From contig NZ_JAGGLD010000001.1 in the NCBI RefSeq assembly GCF_017874255.1, positions 310,001-374,000 on the forward strand: a stretch of 64,000 nt of DNA. Reading direction: 5' to 3'. The position numbers were made by a program, and so were the translations under genes. The notes beneath the pieces are model-generated. The model worked only from the letters and a program-made list of their open reading frames with translations. It did no database searches and had not been told where the DNA came from. Below are positions 33,318 to 42,724 of the stretch, in pieces. The DNA comes from Paenibacillus shirakamiensis. GTDB taxonomy: Bacteria > Bacillota > Bacilli > Paenibacillales > Paenibacillaceae. Numbering within the stretch: the stretch's first letter is position 1; each line of letters opens with the position of its first letter.

Positions 33318-34361
33318 ATGGTTATATTAAATTTATACAAAGGTTAAATTGAAAGATTAATTGTATTTCTTGAAGATAAACGTAACTACATACCGTTTTC
33401 AAAGTTATTAATATTTTATTTAAAGGTACCTTTCTACATTAGATTAGGCTTCAATTTGTCAATAGGCCTACTTACAGCAAAATTAATGTATATGGTTGGT
33501 TTTATAGTTCTGCAAAGTAAAGCTAAAAATGAGATTCTATCTTTAATAACTGTATATAATAATCCCATAAATTTCTGGTGCTCTTGTTTATAGCTATTCT
33601 TTAATTTATTTTTTTCTATTATTTATATGTTTAGTTCCTTTCATTATTCTCGCGCTACTTACTTGGGTGATGATACATTTAAAAAATAAACAAAAAAGGA
33701 TATCAAACTTGATAATTTTATTTTTTATGTTTTTAGTAATAATTATTTGCTCTTCCTTATTCTTAATAAAGTATGGACCTTATGTTCCTTATCTAATGCT
33801 TTATCAATCCAAATTTCAAAGTTTAATTGAATTAAGCATAAGATATTTAAGTGGAGAAGAAATTCCAAACAATATTCAGTATATAAGTTACGATTATTTT
33901 TTTAATAGAGTAAAGTATTCAGTTATTTTTGAAAATCTTTTACTTAATCTATTTATATAATTAAAAAGAAAATTAATGCGGTGATATATAGCACATTTTT
34001 AATTGCTTTATTCTCTCTAGTTTTCTGCATAATAATTTTACATACCATTTTTGAGCCGGGTAACCTTGGGAAAAGTTTAGCAAATTATGATATTGACTAT
34101 GTTCAAGTTAATTATGAGGTAAACGGTAATCAAACTATAGAAGGTATTAGAGTTTACGAAAACGATAAGCAAGTCATTATAAGAGATAATTGTAATATTT
34201 TACATAGTATTCATTCTGATAAAATTTCTATTAAATCTATAGAAGATATTACCGCATGTAAAAAACAAATTAAAAGATATGAAACACAAAGGCCGAATAG
34301 CCAAAGTGGTCTTTTTCATTTAAAGGATATAATATTGTTTCATGTTGGATATCCGATATAG
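33318..34361 (+). pseudogene. decayed membrane-protein gene (one stop, two frame changes)
   Basis: From the ATG at 33318 the frame runs MVILNLYKG, a TAA, then continues in frame with RLIVFLEDKRNYIPF and TAKLMYMVGFIVLQSKAK to a stop at 33591. From about 33571 another frame takes over (YSYSLIYFFLLFICLVPFI, then LIILFFMFLVIIICSS) to 33960, and the first frame resumes (STFLIALFSLVFCIIIL, DIDYVQVNYEVNGNQT) to 34361. Joined, they give about 330 residues with several TM helices and a soluble C-terminal domain. Both junctions lie in A/T-rich runs, so sequencing error is possible. Family unknown; composition is clearly more AT-rich than the flanks. Confidence 0.6.
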
Positions 34362-34419
34362 GTATCCAGTATTAAAATGAATAAGAGGAGAAGACTTCTA
34401 TAAGCCTCCTCCTACCTCT

Positions 34420-34677
34420 CTACCGCTGTAACAACAAATATCCACTAATCGCAGAAGTTCTTTTTCTATACACAATCCGAAAGCCAACGTCGTTGTCTTG
34501 TAGACAGGCTAACGCTGTGCTAAGCAAGGCCTTCGGTTTGAGATCAAATTGACAAGGTGAGGAATTGCCAATTAATCGTGCAGCAGTAATTCTACGTGAA
34601 GAGCCAGCAATCAAAGGATTGCGTGTCCATTGAATCAATACCAGGTCCGGTTGACGAGTAGCCTTAATGCGAGCCAT
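34420..34677 (-). CDS. hypothetical basic protein
   Basis: An 85-residue basic protein (MARIKATRQPDLVLIQWTR start, ending SAISGYLLLQR) without recognised domain. AGAGGTGA is 6 bases upstream of the ATG used. Normal base composition marks the end of the AT-rich island. Confidence 0.6.
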   Translation of the reverse strand: MARIKATRQPDLVLIQWTRNPLIAGSSRRITAARLIGNSSPCQFDLKPKALLSTALACLQDNDVGFRIVYRKRTSAISGYLLLQR

Positions 34678-34854
34678 GGAAATCACCTCTTTTCTAGGAT
34701 TCCTATAGTAGATGCCAATTGATCGAAAAACGTACGGGACAGTATCGAAAATACAACCCTAGTCTATCATCGTGGTGATGCCAACCTACTATTTGAACAA
34801 CAAGACTATGAAGGCGATATTACTTTAACAAGTAATTGAAAGTAACAATAGGAA

Positions 34855-34895
34855 TGAGACCTTATTTTTCGCTTAGCAGAGTAAGGTCTTTTGTA
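34855..34895 (+). terminator. terminator-like hairpin
   Basis: AGACCTTA / TAAGGTCT with an inner weak loop, followed by TTTTG. Just upstream, 34720-34839 holds a start-less open frame (TLVYHRGDANLLFEQ), perhaps the tail of a lost gene. Confidence 0.65.
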
Positions 34896-34963
34896 TAATT
34901 AATATTTCTTTGGACAAAATTAGAAAACGGTTCATTGATGATCTTAACCGGAGGTGAATGACT

Positions 34964-35182
34964 TTGAGAAAGTTGAATCCACGATATATCGCTCAGATTT
35001 CAATAGGAGTAAGTTGTATTTTGTTGATATCCGGATGTGGGCTTACACAATCCCCAGAGACGTTGCAAAAACAAGAGGTCATGTTGTCCCCCGCACCAAT
35101 GACTTCATTTGACCTACCTGTTAATGAAGACGTTTATGACACACCGTCCGTTCAGGAAGATGTGTACGGGACAGATCAATAA
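34964..35182 (+). CDS. small lipoprotein
   Basis: A 72-residue lipoprotein with lipobox LISGC after a hydrophobic signal (ISIGVSCILLISGC) and a short acidic tail. An ATG two codons earlier nearly touches GGAGGTG, so the TTG with an 8-base spacer is preferred. Function unknown. Confidence 0.75.
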   Translation: MRKLNPRYIAQISIGVSCILLISGCGLTQSPETLQKQEVMLSPAPMTSFDLPVNEDVYDTPSVQEDVYGTDQ

Positions 35183-35280
35183 AACATTGTGAATCTCTAT
35201 GCAGATAAGGTATACGAACCCCTCATTTTTTTGTATACTATTGCAGCCGAGGATGTAACATGAATAGAGGGGGAACTACA

Positions 35281-35724
35281 GTGGCAGCAACAATTATACT
35301 AGTGCAGACGGCAGAGCAATTGGAGCAATGTCTGGAGATTCGCAAAGAAGTTTTTGTAGGAGAACAGAATGTTCCATTAGAAGAAGAAGTAGATCAATTT
35401 GATGTCATTAGTCCGGATGTCAATCACATCTTGCTCGAAGTAGAAGGTTTGCCAGCGGCAACTGGCCGAATTACATATTACAAGGATAATGCGGCAAAAG
35501 TTCAACGAGTAGCCGTACGTAGTGCTTATCGCTCCAAGGGAACAGGGCGTGTGCTTATGCTAGCTTTAGAGCAGACGGCAAGAGAATTGGGGTTTGAAAA
35601 AGCGGTACTGGATGGTCAGTGTCAAGCTGAGGAATTTTACCGTAAGCTTGGATACGAAGTGATCTCCAAAGAGCCATTCTACGACGCAGGGATTCTCCAT
35701 GTACGAATGGAGAAAAAATTGTAA
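35281..35724 (+). CDS. GNAT family N-acetyltransferase
   Basis: A 147-residue acetyltransferase resembling the YjcF/ElaA group: LEIRKEVFVGEQNVP at the start, the acetyl-CoA loop VAVRSAYRSKGTGRVLM and the final GYEVISKEPFYDAGILH. Acceptor unknown. AGAGGGGG gives proper spacing to the GTG; an in-frame ATG 21 bases upstream lacks a site. Confidence 0.9.
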   Translation: MAATIILVQTAEQLEQCLEIRKEVFVGEQNVPLEEEVDQFDVISPDVNHILLEVEGLPAATGRITYYKDNAAKVQRVAVRSAYRSKGTGRVLMLALEQTARELGFEKAVLDGQCQAEEFYRKLGYEVISKEPFYDAGILHVRMEKKL

Positions 35725-35830
35725 TTGTAAGACGGCCTCATGACATTGCAGCTTAATGGGCATGCTATAGTTGAGCTCATATCCTTACAGAGGATGAGCA
35801 TCAGGCAAACTCAAAAGGAGCTGTGAGACC

Positions 35831-36070
35831 ATGGCGAATTCAGCAAGAGAAACGTTTGTTGCCGTACAGAAAGATGGAGACGGGGACCTGCACGCGTTCA
35901 AAACATCTGCTGGACGAACGTTATCTTATCAAGAGGCCCTTCAGGAAGTTCAGGCTGGATCAATTGCAGGCGTAAATGCCTTTAAAGGCAAAGATGGAGA
36001 GACTTACTTGCGGGGCGATGCAGATGGCGATCCAAGCAACAATTTGGATGCATTACCTTCTTTTGAATAG
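35831..36070 (+). CDS. DUF3892 protein
   Basis: A 79-residue protein matching DUF3892: ETFVAVQKDGDGDLHAFKT, LSYQEALQEV and NAFKGKDGETYLRGDADGD. Function unknown; common in Bacillales. AAAGGAG upstream. Terminator directly downstream shared with the convergent MBL gene. Confidence 0.85.
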   Translation: MANSARETFVAVQKDGDGDLHAFKTSAGRTLSYQEALQEVQAGSIAGVNAFKGKDGETYLRGDADGDPSNNLDALPSFE

Positions 36071-36095
36071 GTTGAATTCGATATAATTAATATAG

Positions 36096-36130
36096 AAAAA
36101 GAGGGGCCATTTGGAGATGGCCTCTCTTTA
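36096..36130. terminator. bidirectional terminator
   Basis: GAGGGGCCAT / ATGGCCTCTC with TTGGAG loop; A-run before and T-run after, serving the two convergent genes. Confidence 0.9.
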
Positions 36131-36139
36131 CTGTAGGCT

Positions 36140-36874
36140 TTATAGCTCATACAGTTGATGCTGCTGCAAGAACTGCATAGGGCCTGTTTTACCGACAAAG
36201 TCTTCTTTCTCATCCCCATAATGCATAAGAGAAATCTGTTGCTGCAAGGCAACAGGCAGAGTAAGTAATTCATTCAGCGTAGTGTGTACAAATCCTTCTC
36301 CTGTAAGCTGAACTTCATGCAGTATTGTGTGGCAAGAGCGTTCATTCACAAGCTTATGAAGAAGATCAGGTTGAAATCTAAGATCTGCACTATAGAAAAT
36401 GCCACCATTTATATATAGTGAATAGCTGAGCTTGCCTTCAATGTGTGGAGTCTGAATCAACTCGACATCCAAATTTTCCGTAAGAGTAACGATTGTTCCC
36501 TCTGTAATCTTCCTTACCTCAAAAGCATCATCTAACACACGGATCTCATCTTGGGATAGACCGCCGCTAAGCGTATGCTCCCAGAGGGGGGTAGCAAGAG
36601 GTTCGGCAATATACAGCACAGGTTTACGATGATATCGATACTTCATCTGGAAAGCAAATTCTTCAAGCCCACCCACATGATCGGCATGAAGATGGGTAAT
36701 GAGGACTGCATCGATATCCTCCCATGCATAGCCTAGCTGATGTAAAGCAAGAGGTGCGGTAATTCCACAGTCAATCATTAGAGTAAAGTCGCCTTGATGG
36801 AGAAGGGCATTGTTGTTAAAATACGTTTTTGCAAAAGCACTGCCTGTGCCCAGCATTTGTAGAGTCAGTGTCAC
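36140..36874 (-). CDS. MBL-fold metallohydrolase (RNase Z-like)
   Basis: A 244-residue metallo-beta-lactamase fold enzyme with [29 protein letters not shown] (HxHxDH) and further metal ligands in [13 protein letters not shown] and YSADLRF. It is shorter than tRNase Z and lacks its flexible arm. Start GTG with GGAGG. Substrate unknown. Confidence 0.87.
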   Translation of the reverse strand: MTLTLQMLGTGSAFAKTYFNNNALLHQGDFTLMIDCGITAPLALHQLGYAWEDIDAVLITHLHADHVGGLEEFAFQMKYRYHRKPVLYIAEPLATPLWEHTLSGGLSQDEIRVLDDAFEVRKITEGTIVTLTENLDVELIQTPHIEGKLSYSLYINGGIFYSADLRFQPDLLHKLVNERSCHTILHEVQLTGEGFVHTTLNELLTLPVALQQQISLMHYGDEKEDFVGKTGPMQFLQQHQLYEL

Positions 36875-37042
36875 TATGAACCTCCTGTTATGAAAGCGAA
36901 TTTTTCTTTTAATGTACCATGTCCAAGATGCAAATCCAAAACTTACATTTTAATAATTTTCATGGAAATCTACCGCAACTTGCTCGAAAAATAGAAGTAT
37001 ACATATATAACAACATGATGAAGTGGGAGGGAATTTACGAAA

Positions 37043-37594
37043 ATGAAATGGAAAAAAGTTGCTGTGTTGGTTCTTACATTTTCCCTCTTAGGCGGGACGA
37101 TGATGTTTGCGGATGGAGCCATGCAAAAGGTTAGGCTAATTTTGAACGGAAAAGAAGTTGAGGATGGCGGCGTAATGATTGACGGTAAGACCTATGTTCC
37201 AGTCCGAGAGCTGAATGGATTAATCAATTATGATGATTCTAGCAAAAAAGTGACCTATAATCTGCCTAATGTTAGTATGTTTTTGTTCAAAGGTGACACG
37301 CCATTTGGCATTGTAAATACAGGTAAGTTGAAATTCAAAGTCTTCTGTCAAATCGATAGTCTCAAAGCCGACATCTCATCGGTTAAAGTGGCTATCAAAG
37401 CACCAGATGGATCAATCAAATCGATACAATCCCAGGATATTACGAATCAGAAGGATAATTTCTGGTTCATTACGAATGATTACACGTATGAATTCAAGAC
37501 CTCAGGTAAATACTCGATTGGTTTCTATATGAAGCAAGGGAAAAACGCAGATTACGTTCTCGTATCCGAAAAGGTCGTTTCCACTCAAGATTAG
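37043..37594 (+). CDS. exported stalk-domain protein
   Basis: A 183-residue protein with signal peptide (KWKKVAVLVLTFSLLGGTMMFA) followed by a copper amine oxidase N-terminal-like stalk domain (VRLILNGKEVEDGG, KTYVPVRELNGLINYD) and a beta-rich C-terminal half. Such stalk domains are abundant in Paenibacillus surface proteins. GGGAGGG upstream. Function unknown. Confidence 0.8.
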   Translation: MKWKKVAVLVLTFSLLGGTMMFADGAMQKVRLILNGKEVEDGGVMIDGKTYVPVRELNGLINYDDSSKKVTYNLPNVSMFLFKGDTPFGIVNTGKLKFKVFCQIDSLKADISSVKVAIKAPDGSIKSIQSQDITNQKDNFWFITNDYTYEFKTSGKYSIGFYMKQGKNADYVLVSEKVVSTQD

Positions 37595-37699
37595 GGTTTG
37601 TTAAGGTAGTCTCCAAATTGACCTATATGAGCTAAAATGATACGATACGAGGGTATATGACAGTTTTTCTATAAATCAATCCGAAGTGAGGTATCTTAC

Positions 37700-38011
37700 A
37701 TGAGCGATCACAAACATGAACATGACGACACATGCGGCCATGACCATGATCACGAACACGAAGAGTTTGTGCTAACTTTGACCGATGAGAATGGTAAAGA
37801 CGTAGAAATGGTTCTTGTTGAAACTTTTGACGTCAATGAGAAAGTCTATGCTCTTTTACTTGAGCGTAACAATCCTGAAGCTGATGGTATCATTCTTCGT
37901 CTGGAAGAAGAAGACGAGCAAATGGTGCTCTACAATATCGAAGACGAAGAAGAATGGGCACAAGTGGAAGAAGCTTACAATGAACTTGTGGCACAACACG
38001 AAGAATCTTAA
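37700..38011 (+). CDS. DUF1292 (YrzB-like) protein with His-rich N-terminus
   Basis: A 103-residue acidic protein. The DUF1292 core is FVLTLTDENGKDVEMVLVET, YALLLERN and EEEWAQVEEAYNEL. The N-terminus carries an unusual His/Asp run (HKHEHDDTCGHDHDHEHEE), a possible metal-binding tail absent from the short YrzB form. Function unknown. Terminator downstream. Confidence 0.87.
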   Translation: MSDHKHEHDDTCGHDHDHEHEEFVLTLTDENGKDVEMVLVETFDVNEKVYALLLERNNPEADGIILRLEEEDEQMVLYNIEDEEEWAQVEEAYNELVAQHEES

Positions 38012-38023
38012 GATAGATCAAAA

Positions 38024-38056
38024 CAAAAAAGGCTCCCCTAGGGGAGCCTTTTTGTT
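38024..38056. terminator. bidirectional terminator
   Basis: Perfect palindrome AAGGCTCCCC-TA-GGGGAGCCTT flanked by A and T runs, shared with speA. Confidence 0.95.
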
Positions 38057-38058
38057 TT

Positions 38059-39534
38059 CTAGAATATGGCATCTGCTTCTACGATAACTTTAACCTGATT
38101 AATATAGCGATCCTCAGGCCCTTTTACAGGAAGTCCAACTTCCACGTGATCTACAATATAGTTAATATTCTCTTGGGAGATAACTTCACCGGGCAGAAGG
38201 ATAGGGATACCTGGTGGATATACATAAATGAACTCTGCAATGATCCGTCCAGCCGATTCTTTGAATGGAATAACTTCGGTATCTGCATAGAATGCATCGC
38301 GTGGAATAAGCGAAAGCTGAGGCAGTTCCGGTGTTTTGACTACAAGTTCATTAGCATTGTTCTCAATATAATACTTAGCTGCAAGTTCACGAAGTGCGGT
38401 AAGAAGGATATCTACGGTTTCCCGGCTATCCCCTGGGGTAATAAAGCAGAGAATGTTGTACATATCACTTAGTTCAACTTCAATATTGTAATGTTCGCGT
38501 AACCAATTTTCCGTTTCGTAACCTGTAATGCCTAAATGGCGCACATGAATGGTAAGTTTCGTAGGATCATGAGCATAGGTAGCCTCTGTTCCAAGAATTT
38601 CTTTGCCGAAGCAATAAAGTCCGTCTATGGTGTTAATGACTTCTCTTGCATAATGAGCAAGCTCCAGAGTCTCTTTGATCATCTGCTTACCATTTAAGGC
38701 TAGATTACGACGTGCTGTATCTAGAGATGCCAGTAAAATGTATGATGTTGACGTGGTTGTCAGCATACTAATAATAGTCTGTACACGTTGAGGATTGACG
38801 TAACCATTTTTTACATTTAAGTTCAGCACAGAACTTTGGGTCATCGATCCACCAAGCTTATGCACGCTGGTTGCAGCCATATCCGCACCGGCTTCCATCG
38901 CAGAGATGGGGAGTTCATCATGGAAATGAATGTGCACGCCATGTGCTTCATCTACAAGGACAGGAACATGGAAGCTATGGGCAAGTTCTACGATCTCTTC
39001 AAGATGAGCACTAACTCCGAAATAAGTAGGATTAATAACAAGAACGGCTTTGGCATCAGGATGCCGCTTCAAGGCCCGATGCACTGACGATGTTGTAATC
39101 CCGTGATCTATCCCAAGATTCTCGTCCTGAGCTGGGGATACAAATACAGGTTTGGCCCCGGCAAAAATGATAGCGGACATAACAGATTTGTGAATGTTGC
39201 GGGGAACGATAATTTTGTCACCGGGCGAACAAATAGACATAATCATAGTCATAATGGCACCGCTTGTCCCTTGAACAGAGAAATAGGTGTAATCTGCGCC
39301 AAACGCATCCGCAGCAAGTTTTTGTGCTTCTTCAATAACTCCGGTAGGTTGATGTAAATCATCGAGGGGTGCGATATTAATGAGATCTATGGATAATGCG
39401 TTATCGCCTATAAATTCTCGAAATTCTTGGTCGGATCCTACTCCCTTTTTATGCCCAGGAATATGGAACTGAACCGGATTGTTTGCCGCATGTTGCTTAA
39501 GAGCCGTAAAAAGCGGCGTACGGTTATGATCCAT
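38059..39534 (-). CDS. speA: arginine decarboxylase (Orn/Lys/Arg decarboxylase family)
   Basis: A 491-residue PLP enzyme, almost the length of B. subtilis SpeA, which turns arginine into agmatine for polyamine synthesis. Visible are HIPGHKKG near the start, LVDEAHGVHIHFH, and the PLP lysine in TSVHKLGGS (about residue 226); IYVYPPGIPILLPGE marks the C-terminal domain. YaaO-type lysine decarboxylase-like paralogues look similar, so the substrate is by family. Weak ribosome binding site (AAAGGCTG). Confidence 0.88.
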   Translation of the reverse strand: MDHNRTPLFTALKQHAANNPVQFHIPGHKKGVGSDQEFREFIGDNALSIDLINIAPLDDLHQPTGVIEEAQKLAADAFGADYTYFSVQGTSGAIMTMIMSICSPGDKIIVPRNIHKSVMSAIIFAGAKPVFVSPAQDENLGIDHGITTSSVHRALKRHPDAKAVLVINPTYFGVSAHLEEIVELAHSFHVPVLVDEAHGVHIHFHDELPISAMEAGADMAATSVHKLGGSMTQSSVLNLNVKNGYVNPQRVQTIISMLTTTSTSYILLASLDTARRNLALNGKQMIKETLELAHYAREVINTIDGLYCFGKEILGTEATYAHDPTKLTIHVRHLGITGYETENWLREHYNIEVELSDMYNILCFITPGDSRETVDILLTALRELAAKYYIENNANELVVKTPELPQLSLIPRDAFYADTEVIPFKESAGRIIAEFIYVYPPGIPILLPGEVISQENINYIVDHVEVGLPVKGPEDRYINQVKVIVEADAIF

Positions 39535-39709
39535 GTTGTGCCGTCACAGCCTTTCTTGTGTAATATATAAACAAGGTTGAGTATAGCAAATCGAGAGGGG
39601 AATGCAAGCATACAATCGACAAAGTCTGCGACGATGAACATACTTTAGAGTGTTTTTAGATTGCTTTTATAGAAGAATCTCTGGATATATACGAATGAGG
39701 AGGCTGAAT

Positions 39710-40987
39710 ATGGAACTTACACATTCAAAGGATGGATCCAAAAAACTTATTACCCCGATATTTATTTACCTATGGATCATCATGTTCTTGGTTGAATTTG
39801 TAAAAGGAGCTATGTTAGTAACTATCCTTCCTGTATATATGGGGGATGTACTACATCTGACTACCTTTGCTATAGGTCTGTCCATTTCCATGCAGTACAT
39901 AGGAGACAATTTATTTAGAAGCCCTTCGGGTTGGTTAATAGAGCGAGCTGGTTTTAGGCTCACGATGGCAATTGGTTTAGTAATTATGTTCGCAGGTGTG
40001 GCACTTATTGCCTTTACAAGTCAGACGCTGTGGATTGTGCTCGGTTGTGCTCTGTTAGGTATGGGCACGGCACCATTGTGGCCATGCATTATGATGGGTT
40101 TGTCTGCAAATAGCGGGGAAAATAAAAACTTTGCTACTAGTATGGGTATTATTCAGATGTCAAGTCTCGGTGGAGCTGGAGGCGGCCCCATTGTCATCAA
40201 TTTCTTTGTAGGGGGATCGTATCGCCCAGTATTTTTGACACTGCTAGGATGTATGGCTCTAGTTATCATCGTATCTCTCTTCCTACCCGGACGGAATAAG
40301 ACAGGAAAATTAGATGCGAAAGTGCTTCATCCTGAAGGCGAATCTGCCCTGATGAAAGGCGGAATTACCCATATTTTGACCAACCTCAAGCATACGATTG
40401 GGGAAATTCGTAAAAATCTCAATGTAAGTTGGCTCCTATATCCAGCTTTATTCCTTCAATCCTTTGCTATAGGTCTGTTAACACCAGTCATTACTTTGTT
40501 TATTCGGACCGTACTTCATCTCTCACCGGCTAGTTACAGTATTTTGCTAATTGTAGGAGGAGGTATCACTGTGCTCGGCTTAATTCCGATTGGGAAGCTA
40601 GCGGATCGGCACGGGACAAAATGGTTCCTTCATATCGGCTTTATTATGGCCGCCATTTCTATTGGGTGTTTCGCTGTTAATCGCTCAGTGCCAATTTTGT
40701 GGGTTCTTGTCATTATGATTGGGATCAGTTATTCTTTCATCTTGCCTACATGGGATACCATGATTTCTCATATGCTGCCTAAGGGGGAAAAAGGAGCGGT
40801 GTGGGGCCTTTTCCTAACTGTTCAAGGTACAGGTATGGTATTTGGACCGATGGTATCTGGAGGTCTATGGGATCTGTTCGGCCCTACGGCTCCTTTTATG
40901 ACTAGTGCCATCGTTATGGTGATCTTGTTCGTAATTCATTTGCAGTTGACCCGGCAAGAAGCGGCTAAGCTCCATATTCAAGCTTAA
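39710..40987 (+). CDS. MFS transporter
   Basis: A 425-residue permease with twelve predicted TM helices in two halves joined by a cytosolic loop (about residues 190-230). Motif A-like GWLIERAGFRLTMAIG and GKLADRHGTKWFLHIG are present in each half. Substrate unknown. GAGGAGG lies 6 bases ahead of the ATG; the upstream frame extension is not needed. Confidence 0.88.
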   Translation: MELTHSKDGSKKLITPIFIYLWIIMFLVEFVKGAMLVTILPVYMGDVLHLTTFAIGLSISMQYIGDNLFRSPSGWLIERAGFRLTMAIGLVIMFAGVALIAFTSQTLWIVLGCALLGMGTAPLWPCIMMGLSANSGENKNFATSMGIIQMSSLGGAGGGPIVINFFVGGSYRPVFLTLLGCMALVIIVSLFLPGRNKTGKLDAKVLHPEGESALMKGGITHILTNLKHTIGEIRKNLNVSWLLYPALFLQSFAIGLLTPVITLFIRTVLHLSPASYSILLIVGGGITVLGLIPIGKLADRHGTKWFLHIGFIMAAISIGCFAVNRSVPILWVLVIMIGISYSFILPTWDTMISHMLPKGEKGAVWGLFLTVQGTGMVFGPMVSGGLWDLFGPTAPFMTSAIVMVILFVIHLQLTRQEAAKLHIQA

Positions 40988-41002
40988 TATAATATTTGTT
41001 TT

Positions 41003-41060
41003 GCAAGAAAGGCACGTTATACATCTGCTTATAGCAGCTGTACAACGTGCCTTTCTTAAT
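41003..41060. terminator. long bidirectional terminator
   Basis: AAGAAAGGCACGTT / AACGTGCCTTTCTT, 14 bp perfect, with a 25-base middle that pairs (CTGCTTATAGCAG). Confidence 0.88.
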
Positions 41061-41075
41061 TGACAATCACATAGG

Positions 41076-41699
41076 TTAGAAAGAAGCTTTGTATAAAGGA
41101 AGCAAGGTTTCGAATGTTTGTTCGATTCGCTCTAAAAGTTGTGTACCATCTTTTAAAATGGGGTCCTCTCGTTCAATGCGTAGACCGCACAATAGTTCTG
41201 ACTTCTTCACAGATTGCAGCTTCTCTGCGTATTCCTTGAAATTTGTAGACGATAGATCCTTATGCAATGTGCCCCCGGCGTCCATGTGATCCATGGACCA
41301 ATAAAAGTAATCAGGTATATTTTTTTTCAGTTCATCTGCGTGTTTTTTCAAATATTTGGCGAGAATAAGCTTATTGGAACTCTCATAGATCACGGCCATG
41401 ATGATGAACACATGAGAGGAGAAGAGTCCTACTTGAAAATGAGGTAGTGCTTTATATCCACGCTTGCTGTTGCCCCAAGCTACCCAGCTGTCATGGGGAG
41501 GATTCACCGTTCTTCTCGCATGTTTGGCTACATGGGGATACATCTCTTCGCCACAGATGGCAGAAAGATATGGGGTAAGTGTTGTCCCGAGTTCAGTAAG
41601 CTTGGGCCGAAGTTCTGAGATCAGGACCTCCATTCTGGCTTCAAGACCTGGAACGGTAAACACATCAAAATCTTGTGAAGTAAATCCTTGAAACGTCAT
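41076..41699 (-). CDS. yktB: DUF1054 protein YktB-like
   Basis: A 207-residue protein of DUF1054 (B. subtilis YktB), with the usual FTSQDFDVFTVPGLEARM start and VNPPHDSWVAWGNSKRGYK, KRLPHFQVGL-type and DLSSTNFKEYAEKLQ blocks. Function unknown. AGGAGG before the ATG. Single gene. Confidence 0.9.
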   Translation of the reverse strand: MTFQGFTSQDFDVFTVPGLEARMEVLISELRPKLTELGTTLTPYLSAICGEEMYPHVAKHARRTVNPPHDSWVAWGNSKRGYKALPHFQVGLFSSHVFIIMAVIYESSNKLILAKYLKKHADELKKNIPDYFYWSMDHMDAGGTLHKDLSSTNFKEYAEKLQSVKKSELLCGLRIEREDPILKDGTQLLERIEQTFETLLPLYKASF

Positions 41700-41957
41700 G
41701 ATTAAGCCTCCTGGTCAGCATCATTATTCATTCTGTGAGATGCATTAGATTTAATTATATCAAAATCTGATCAGCACTGTCTAAGAGCTGTCCACTTTCA
41801 AGTAAAAATAATCCATAATCCAAGTTACCGTTACATAGGATGAAGTATAAGATATTGTAAACAGTAGCCAGGACGATGAGGACAATCAGCGTTCCACAGC
41901 TTGTAAAGCCAAACTTTCAAGCAGTTTTACCAAGCAACACTTGAAGGAGGGAGTGCC

Positions 41958-42554
41958 ATGAACAAAAGCTACGAAGTGGAGTACTGTAATCTGGAACTTC
42001 GTTTTGAACGCAAGCATATTCAGCAATTGATCCGTGACTTAATCCAAGACGGGTATTCTCTATATTGGAGTGAGAGTGAATCCATCTTTATTGTATCTGT
42101 TCGTACGGGCCGCAAACTAACCAAACTGCGATTTCAACAATCCGGACAGAGCTATAAATTAGTGGGAGATTATATTATTAAAGATGCAAAGTTAGCAGAA
42201 TGGTTGGAGAAATTAATCGGAGATTTAAGAGGTCATGCCGTAGTTAAGCGTTTCAAAGACCGCCAGATTTTAATTGAGAATATATTATTTGGTGAAGTGA
42301 TTCGAATGGTTGAAATTTCAGGCTTGGAGCACCGGGTATTATATCAAAAAGGGGCGGAGCCTAGTTCGGAGCGGATGTCACATATGTATAATTCTAGATC
42401 AGCGGAGCATCAAATGGAAGCCATACAAGCAGAACTCGATGAGGAATTATTAAGACTCCATGCGGCGATACAGGCAGGAGATGCAGAACAAGTAGATGTA
42501 ATCAAAGAGAAGCTGAGAAAGCTCCACCGTCAACTATTTGAGCTAGAGTGGTAA
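41958..42554 (+). CDS. conserved hypothetical protein
   Basis: A 198-residue soluble protein. N-terminal 150 residues are alpha/beta (YCNLELRFERKHIQQLI, LRFQQSGQSYKLVGDYII), and the C-terminal 45 are an acidic coiled-coil-like helix. No family recognised; it looks like a conserved Paenibacillus protein. AAGGAGGGAG precedes the ATG. Confidence 0.7.
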   Translation: MNKSYEVEYCNLELRFERKHIQQLIRDLIQDGYSLYWSESESIFIVSVRTGRKLTKLRFQQSGQSYKLVGDYIIKDAKLAEWLEKLIGDLRGHAVVKRFKDRQILIENILFGEVIRMVEISGLEHRVLYQKGAEPSSERMSHMYNSRSAEHQMEAIQAELDEELLRLHAAIQAGDAEQVDVIKEKLRKLHRQLFELEW

Positions 42555-42571
42555 GCTCCCCCATCTCTTTT

Positions 42572-42608
42572 ATAACCACCTCTATTTCATAGAAATGAGG
42601 TGGTTTCT
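42572..42608 (+). terminator. terminator
   Basis: AACCACCTC / GAGGTGGTT stem with 14-base loop, then TTCTTA. Confidence 0.75.
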
Positions 42609-42724
42609 TAGTGAAGATTGGGTGAAGGTTCCGTGAGAGCTACCCGGTGCTATTCACTTTCTTCCTCAAAAGCGTTAAAATGATATTATTGTCAAAAATA
42701 TAGTCTGCAAAGGATGAAGAACCG

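Noticed and set aside
36919..37134. 71-residue plus-strand ORF
   Set aside because: Overlaps the signal-peptide gene in another frame; the latter has the better start.
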